From: an uncultured bacterium
GTDB lineage: Bacteria > Cloacimonadota > Cloacimonadia > Cloacimonadales > Cloacimonadaceae
Length of the DNA: 10,921 nucleotides
Direction: 5' to 3'
NCBI GenBank assembly: GCA_938009275.1
Contig: CALLHY010000068.1
Span: 1 to 10,921 of the forward strand
Shown: piece after piece, positions 6,730 to 10,921 of the stretch
Layout: the number at the start of each line of letters is the position of its first letter
Position numbering within the stretch: the stretch's first letter is position 1
Translations under genes and position numbers: made by a program
The notes under the pieces: model-generated
Seen by the model: the letters and a program-made list of their open reading frames with translations, nothing else
Told to the model about the DNA's origin: nothing
The model's database searches: none

Positions 6730-7641
6730 CTATTTTTTCTTAATTGTTTGGTACACTTCGTAATCAGCGGGGATACGCTCTAAATATCCGCTAAGCTTAG
6801 ATATCTCGGTCATTCTGCGTTGAAACTCCATTCCAGATACATCAAGATCCATCCGAAACCGAGTGTGTTTCAGTGCTTCTCTGCATTCCTCCGCAGTCAT
6901 CCCGTAGGTGCTCGCCGTAAACGCCATCAATCTTTCTGGGTCATTATTCATAGTCACGATGGCTTTCTGCAAATCCAGTATCAACATGTCCAAGGCCTTC
7001 CGTTTATTATTGGTGTTTACGTTCACAGCATTAGTCGCCAGATCACAACATGGATGAAACGGATATTCATCACTAAACCAATGAATTAGACTATATTTGT
7101 TAAGAAGCTTGTTTACAAGTGGGACATATAACACGGCAGCCTCAATCTCTTTTCTGTCTAATGCGGCAATAGCTTCATTAGGGCTTCTAAAGTATATACC
7201 TTGGAAATCAATCTTATTACTTGCGGCATAATCTTGCCAAAGAACGTCTAGAGTTGAAGCCCTCAATAAGCCAATCTTTTTTCCATTCAGTTGGCTAACG
7301 TTTTTTATCTCCGCTTGAGCTATCACAGCATCTGTTTCACGCTCGAAGAACGACACAGTGCTGATTGGATAACCTTTGGATGCTGCATTCCAGACGTAGG
7401 TAAACGGCATAATAGCCACATCGATACTTCCCGAGATCATCGCCTCCTGCACTTCCCATCCGCTGGAAAACTTAATCAGCCGGTACTTATCTGTTGGTAT
7501 CTCCCCTCTCTCTATAGCATACGAAAGCGGAAGATGGTTTATAGAAGAGCTAATAATCCCGATGCGCAAGTCCTGCGTCCTGGTTGAGCAAGCAGTTAAC
7601 GCGAATATAACTACTAGAAATACTAAGCAAAGCTTCTGCAT
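6730..7641 (-). CDS. ABC substrate-binding lipoprotein (SsuA/NMT1-THI5-like)
   Basis: A 303-residue periplasmic binding protein with a lipoprotein signal: a hydrophobic stretch and lipobox LTAC, so Cys18 would be lipidated. The mature part follows the NMT1/THI5/SsuA pattern: RIGIISSSINHLPLSYAIE (first strand and helix, about 26-44), GSIDVAIMPFTYVW (about 71-84), a hinge-like QLNGKKIGL (about 117-125), and an EAIAALDRKEIEAAVLY segment in the second lobe. These proteins bring sulfonates, taurine, pyrimidine precursors or similar small molecules to the permease. A HPCCD motif at 196-200 puts two adjacent Cys in the second lobe; it is not the CCCFC motif of yeast Thi5. The start is fixed by AGGAG at 7647-7651, 5 bases before the ATG. 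It precedes the permease gene in one operon. Substrate unknown; the leader hairpin suggests control by attenuation. Confidence 0.87.
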   Translation of the reverse strand: MQKLCLVFLVVIFALTACSTRTQDLRIGIISSSINHLPLSYAIERGEIPTDKYRLIKFSSGWEVQEAMISGSIDVAIMPFTYVWNAASKGYPISTVSFFERETDAVIAQAEIKNVSQLNGKKIGLLRASTLDVLWQDYAASNKIDFQGIYFRSPNEAIAALDRKEIEAAVLYVPLVNKLLNKYSLIHWFSDEYPFHPCCDLATNAVNVNTNNKRKALDMLILDLQKAIVTMNNDPERLMAFTASTYGMTAEECREALKHTRFRMDLDVSGMEFQRRMTEISKLSGYLERIPADYEVYQTIKKK

Positions 7642-7656
7642 TATTTCTCCTGTAAC

Positions 7657-7698
7657 AAAAAAAATTCAGCCACCCCTCCTAATCAGTCAGGGTGGCTG
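7657..7698 (-). terminator. Intrinsic terminator hairpin in leader of the ABC operon
   Basis: On the minus strand a perfect 9-bp stem, CAGCCACCC (7698-7690) with GGGTGGCTG (7675-7667), encloses a 14-base loop and is followed by two A and eight T (7664-7657). The T-run ends only about 15 bases before the lipoprotein ATG, just before its AGGAG site. Two readings fit: the terminator of the upstream ATL gene, or an attenuator in the lipoprotein leader, because a plausible promoter lies upstream of the hairpin. The loop contains TTAGGAG. I found no TPP, preQ1, fluoride or guanidine riboswitch consensus. Confidence 0.8.
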
Positions 7699-7741
7699 CA
7701 AACTATGCTTCAACAAGCCTATTACTTTACTGTTGGGGCAC

Positions 7742-7769
7742 TTTATAAATGTCTTGGTCTTTTAGTCAA
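7742..7769 (-). promoter_or_regulatory. Candidate promoter of the ABC lipoprotein-permease operon
   Basis: Read on the minus strand, TTGACT (7769-7764) and TATAAA (7747-7742) are separated by 16 bases. RNA would start near 7735, giving a leader of about 93 bases that contains the terminator hairpin at 7698-7657. The promoter lies between the ATL stop and the hairpin. Confidence 0.5.
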
Positions 7770-7809
7770 GCGATATTTGTTGTCGCATGGCAATTACTTG
7801 GATATCTGT

Positions 7810-8121
7810 TTAATCATTCAATATCCAGGCACAGCCTGCCATATCCACTTTGCAAGGTGAACAAAATGTCACTCCTTCAGTTAGTAGCAGCTCCTTTTGC
7901 AGTCCTCCCCCACCATCCAGGGGTAAAGCTATTTCGCCTGAACTGCGTAGTACCCGCCACCATGGCAAATCGTGCTTGTCACTGCAGGAATGTAACAGCC
8001 TTGCCACCGTTCGAGCTCCATTGGCTAATCCAACATAAGCAGCTATTTGTCCATAACCCGCTACTTTACCGGCCGGAATAGCTTTAATTATTGCCAATAT
8101 CTCTTCGTTAATCTTATGCAT
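7810..8121 (-). CDS. MGMT-family alkyltransferase-like (ATL) protein
   Basis: A 103-residue, single-domain protein of the O6-alkylguanine-DNA alkyltransferase C-terminal fold. Seen in order: IPAGKVAGYGQIAAYVG (about 15-31, helix-turn-helix start), the ARTVARLL segment with the Arg finger region (about 36-43), then LPWWRVLRSSGEIALP (about 52-67). Active alkyltransferases have PCHR here, with the Cys that takes the alkyl group. This protein has PWWR, so it cannot transfer alkyl groups and belongs with the ATL proteins, which bind O6-alkylguanine, flip it, and hand the lesion to nucleotide excision repair. PWWR rather than PWHR is, from memory, a known variant. An in-frame TAG shortly upstream of the ATG rules out a longer protein. 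No ribosome binding site is visible. It is transcribed divergently from the histidine kinase gene. Confidence 0.85.
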   Translation of the reverse strand: MHKINEEILAIIKAIPAGKVAGYGQIAAYVGLANGARTVARLLHSCSDKHDLPWWRVLRSSGEIALPLDGGGGLQKELLLTEGVTFCSPCKVDMAGCAWILND

Positions 8122-8127
8122 AGGTGA

Positions 8128-8154
8128 ATTCTAAATATGAATCCCTCTCGTCAA
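8128..8154 (-). promoter_or_regulatory. Candidate leaderless promoter of the ATL gene
   Basis: On the minus strand TTGACG (8154-8149) and TAGAAT (8133-8128) are separated by 15 bases. The -10 box ends only 6 bases before the ATG at 8121, so RNA would begin at or next to the start codon. This fits the lack of a Shine-Dalgarno sequence there (TTCACCT precedes the ATG). The spacer is shorter than ideal. Confidence 0.4.
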
Positions 8155-8223
8155 GAAAAAAAACCGTTCAGATCAGAAGTTGCTTACATCTTAGAATCAC
8201 ACATTAAGGAACCCAGCCTTTAT

Positions 8224-8239
8224 TAATTGCTAGCAATTA
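8224..8239. promoter_or_regulatory. 16-bp perfect palindrome between divergent genes
   Basis: TAATTGCTAGCAATTA is its own reverse complement. It ends 17 bases before the -35 box of the kinase promoter and lies about 70 bases upstream of the ATL promoter. Position and symmetry fit a dimeric regulator site, activating the kinase gene or serving both directions. It has no T-run and no loop, so a terminator is unlikely. Confidence 0.5.
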
Positions 8240-8256
8240 CTTTTCGCATGTTTTAC

Positions 8257-8285
8257 TTGACAGATTTACAATAACTCTTTATAGT
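8257..8285 (+). promoter_or_regulatory. Strong sigma-70-type promoter of the histidine kinase gene
   Basis: TTGACA (8257-8262, perfect) and TATAGT (8280-8285, 5 of 6) are separated by the ideal 17 bases. RNA should start near 8292, giving a leader of about 38 bases. AAGGGGTGAT (8311-8320), close to the anti-16S complement AAGGAGGTGAT, ends 9 bases before the ATG at 8330. Confidence 0.75.
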
Positions 8286-8329
8286 AGTGCCTTGAATGTT
8301 TTATTCGAACAAGGGGTGATAATAGCAGG

Positions 8330-10681
8330 ATGAAGATTAGATTTGGGTTTGGAATCATACTTATTCTAGTGGCCACTATGATGTATGCCAAAGCTGAGGA
8401 CAGGCAAATGGATCCTCGCGATGTATCCATGCAGCAAAGCAAATTATCTGATATTCAACTTGCCGACTACTATTATAACAAACACAATGAAACTCTCAGT
8501 TCAAATCCCATCTCTGCCATTGCTGATCTAAAAAAGGCCGCCTCGTATTACCTTAAGGCCACGCAAATGCATAAAGCAGCCTCAACCCTTGCCGAAGTAG
8601 GACAGATATATACGAACCTGAATATGCACTATTTGGCTTTGGAATATCTCCTGGAAGTTGACAAAATGCTTAGCGGTCAGCCTCATTCACTTCAAGCCGC
8701 GTGGCTATGTTCAGACATAGGAAATGTTTACTTTGCCATGGAGCAGATAGACCTTGCTGAGCCATATTATTGGCGAGGCATGAAGGTAATGGATGAATTG
8801 AAGGACATTTTTGGTCAATCTGTGATGTTGAACAACATTGGGATGTGCAAAATGAAGCAAGGTAACCCAAGCGCAGCCCTGGAATACTTTAACAAATCTT
8901 TGGCACTTCGTAAGAGTACAAACAATCGCTTCACAATCTACCATAGCTTCAATTTCCTGGCAGAGGCGAACAAAGCAATTGGGAACACATCTCTTTCTGA
9001 GGAGTATTATTTAAAGATTTATAACGATCTTGTATCACCAGCAGAACCCTTTAACTCTTCCCAAGCTCTTCGGGCATCAAGTGCTTTGGCTTTATATGAG
9101 ATTTGCCTTGGAAACAATAACCCCATCCAAGCAGAACAATACATAGACGCTGCCATTAGTATCATATCTACCATACACGACGCCTACAGGCTGAACTCAG
9201 TTTTACTTAAAAAGGCTGAGTATCTGCGTGGCAATAGAAGATTGTCTGAGGCTACCACAGCTCTTGAAAACGTATTCAAATCCGCTTCGGAAAACGGCTT
9301 TATAGATCAAGCCAAGCAATCCTCGCAACATCTTGTTTCTATTTATCTGGAAATGAATAAGTTATCTAAAGCACAAAGCTTTTGGCAAAGCTACATTGCA
9401 TACAGCGATTCGATGTTCGCCACCCAATCACCTGATAAGTTTATCAGGCTACATTCCAGCGTTCAAAACAACCTGAAAGACTTGGAGAACAAAGAGCTAA
9501 AGCACCGCCAACACAGCAATCTGATACTGCTGTTTACCACTATTATTTCGTTATTGATTATCGTTTTGCTACTCGCCAAAGCGTTTTATGATGATAAGAA
9601 GCATATTAAAAGGCTTCATCAGCTTGCTGACGCTTCCTTTGAGGGCATTATCGTTCACGATAAAGGCGTGGTTAAGGAAGTAAACAAGGTGTTTCTTGAA
9701 ATGCTGGATATCAGCAGAGAAGAATGCATTGGAAAGCCTATCACAAATGTAGCAAGTCTTACCTTTGAAGAAAAGATTAAGGATCATATTAAAATGGGGG
9801 GAATCCAAAACTACGAATTGGAAGTACATTCTCCTACCAAAGGTACCATGTTTTTGGAGGTGCAATCCCGCCCCTATACGTTTGTAAACAGTCAGGTGCG
9901 AGTAGCTGCTATCAGGAATATTACGGAACGAAAGCAATTTGTTAAATCCCTGATTGATGCCCAAATCCAATTGCGCGAACTGAATTCGACAAAAGATAAA
10001 CTCCTATCGGTTATTGCCCACGATCTTAAGAATCCATTCTCTGCCATCATGGGCTTTTCTGAGGTAATGAGAGACAATCTGGATAAGTTTAGCCAGGAAC
10101 AAATACACGAAATGATATCGATGGTTCACGATACATCTACCTCCGCACATAACATGCTGCAAAACCTATTGGAATGGGCACGAATCCAGATAGGTGCATC
10201 ACCTTTTCATCCACATCATTACGACATCCAATCTGCAATTGCAGAAGCAGTGTCTTTGGCAAAAGCTCACAGCTCTGCAAAGGCAATAAACATAAGCATA
10301 ACCTGCCCTAGCAAAACCATGGTCTATGCCGATAGAAACATGCTGGCTATGATCTTGAACAATCTAATCTCCAATGCCATAAAATTTACCCAGAACCACG
10401 GCTCGATAACCATCGCTGTTCACCAGAAAGATGCAACCATCCTCGAAGTGATAGACAGCGGTATTGGCATGGATGAGGAACAGATAAGCGATTTATTCAA
10501 AATAGAGAACATCAACAGCCGGAGCGGAACTAATAATGAACGGGGAACCGGAATTGGCCTGATTCTGTGTAAGGAAGTAATAGACCTGCATGGAGGCAGC
10601 ATTTCTGTGGAAAGCAGAGTTGGCCAGGGTTCTTGCTTCACAGTTATATTTCCCAAACCTGTATCAACCCAACTTGTATAA
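8330..10681 (+). CDS. Sensor histidine kinase: periplasmic TPR, TM, PAS, HisKA, HATPase
   Basis: A 783-residue membrane sensor. Residues 1-22 form a signal peptide (cut after AKA possible) or first membrane anchor. Residues about 45-360 are helical TPR-type repeats, for example AASTLAEVGQIYTNLNMHYLALEYL and SVMLNNIGMCKMKQGNPSAALEYFNKSL, read here as short excerpts of a longer array. A charged coiled stretch leads into the membrane helix (about 396-418). A PAS domain follows (about 428-540; EGIIVHDKG, NITERK). The kinase core is complete: phosphoacceptor His564 in IAHDLKNPF, N-box NNLISNAIKF from Asn677, G1 box DSGIGM from Asp709, G2 box GTGIGL from Gly739, and HGGSISVES near the end. It should autophosphorylate His564 and pass the phosphate to a response regulator, none of which is encoded in the window and no receiver domain is attached. 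Signal unknown; periplasmic TPRs suggest a protein or peptide partner. Confidence 0.92.
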   Translation: MKIRFGFGIILILVATMMYAKAEDRQMDPRDVSMQQSKLSDIQLADYYYNKHNETLSSNPISAIADLKKAASYYLKATQMHKAASTLAEVGQIYTNLNMHYLALEYLLEVDKMLSGQPHSLQAAWLCSDIGNVYFAMEQIDLAEPYYWRGMKVMDELKDIFGQSVMLNNIGMCKMKQGNPSAALEYFNKSLALRKSTNNRFTIYHSFNFLAEANKAIGNTSLSEEYYLKIYNDLVSPAEPFNSSQALRASSALALYEICLGNNNPIQAEQYIDAAISIISTIHDAYRLNSVLLKKAEYLRGNRRLSEATTALENVFKSASENGFIDQAKQSSQHLVSIYLEMNKLSKAQSFWQSYIAYSDSMFATQSPDKFIRLHSSVQNNLKDLENKELKHRQHSNLILLFTTIISLLIIVLLLAKAFYDDKKHIKRLHQLADASFEGIIVHDKGVVKEVNKVFLEMLDISREECIGKPITNVASLTFEEKIKDHIKMGGIQNYELEVHSPTKGTMFLEVQSRPYTFVNSQVRVAAIRNITERKQFVKSLIDAQIQLRELNSTKDKLLSVIAHDLKNPFSAIMGFSEVMRDNLDKFSQEQIHEMISMVHDTSTSAHNMLQNLLEWARIQIGASPFHPHHYDIQSAIAEAVSLAKAHSSAKAINISITCPSKTMVYADRNMLAMILNNLISNAIKFTQNHGSITIAVHQKDATILEVIDSGIGMDEEQISDLFKIENINSRSGTNNERGTGIGLILCKEVIDLHGGSISVESRVGQGSCFTVIFPKPVSTQLV

Positions 10682-10887
10682 ATCCAATTCCTAACCTTGG
10701 GAATCACTTACAAATATTAAGCCCGGCAATATGCATTCATCAGCTATTCGTAGCACCACAGCATCGCTCATTAAGGTGTATGCGTTAACCTTTAGGAACT
10801 ATTCTTAGGGCTCAACCAGTATACTTAAGAGGGTGACTCTCCACCTATCAGCCAAGACCAGCTTCACTATAGCTTTCCTATAGTTCC
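10682..10887. other. Non-coding stretch after the histidine kinase
   Basis: No gene is supported. ATTCC/GGAAT (about 10686-10703) is a 5-bp stem without a T-run, so it is a poor terminator. ACTATAG-CTTTC-CTATAGT (10866-10884) is a perfect 7-bp hairpin directly before the 11-bp repeat. A GTTAACC word at 10784-10790 echoes the left-edge repeat, but only once. Confidence 0.4.
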
Positions 10888-10920
10888 CTCTCACGACCCT
10901 CTCACGACACTCTCGCGACC
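10888..10920. repeat. 11-bp tandem repeat, three copies, cut by window edge
   Basis: CTCTCACGACC, CTCTCACGACA and CTCTCGCGACC follow one another without a gap, and one further base of a possible next copy remains. The array probably continues beyond the window. The preceding 7-bp hairpin at 10866-10884 may be part of the same element. Function unknown. Confidence 0.65.
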
Positions 10921-10921
10921 C

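Noticed and set aside
7642..7740. TPP riboswitch before the THI5-like binding protein
   Set aside because: The expected CTGAGA core and other thi-box elements are absent from the leader.
7749..8081. 110-codon plus-strand open frame
   Set aside because: It lies antisense to the ATL gene, whose motifs are clear, and has no recognisable features.
7810..8121. Active O6-alkylguanine alkyltransferase (Ogt)
   Set aside because: The acceptor Cys of PCHR is replaced (PWWR) and the N-terminal domain is missing.

Overview
The window looks like a bacterial chromosome segment from the FCB side of the tree, most plausibly Cloacimonadota or a close relative. The reasons are a large secreted beta-rich protein ending in an FNPST-type FlgD-like/type IX sorting domain, a periplasmic-TPR/PAS histidine kinase of the Bacteroidota-like kind, and intergenic DNA rich in short tandem repeats and perfect hairpins. 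This is inferred from protein style only; there is no rRNA or other marker gene.

Layout: positions 1-661 contain no credible gene. They hold a degenerate TTAACC-type repeat at the left edge, a two-hairpin REP-like element, a seven-copy 22-bp tandem array, and a perfect 27-bp-stem hairpin. A promoter then leads into a 948-residue secreted protein (662-3508). After about 300 bases without a gene come a pyridoxal/pyridoxamine kinase (3808-4632, TTG start) and a cobalamin-binding-type radical SAM protein (4705-6105). The latter has its own extended -10 promoter overlapping a 12-bp palindrome. On the minus strand, converging on it, is an ABC-importer pair, a substrate-binding lipoprotein (7641-6730) and a permease (6728-6132), separated by one base and without an ATPase gene in the window. 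Its leader carries an intrinsic-terminator hairpin downstream of a plausible promoter, so it could be an attenuator. Upstream, also on the minus strand, is a small alkyltransferase-like (ATL) DNA-damage protein (8121-7810) that may be translated from a leaderless mRNA. Divergent from it, behind a strong promoter and a 16-bp palindrome, is a TPR-TM-PAS-histidine kinase (8330-10681). The last 240 bases are non-coding and end in the start of an 11-bp tandem repeat.

The genes do not form one obvious pathway. The kinase/radical SAM pair may be co-expressed in cofactor-related metabolism. The ABC pair imports a small molecule of the SsuA/THI5 class and must borrow an ATPase. The ATL protein and the sensor kinase share an intergenic control region but differ in function. 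The most interesting signals are regulatory or structural: the candidate attenuator at 7657-7698, the palindromes at 4654 and 8224, and the hairpin/tandem-repeat complex at 127-356.
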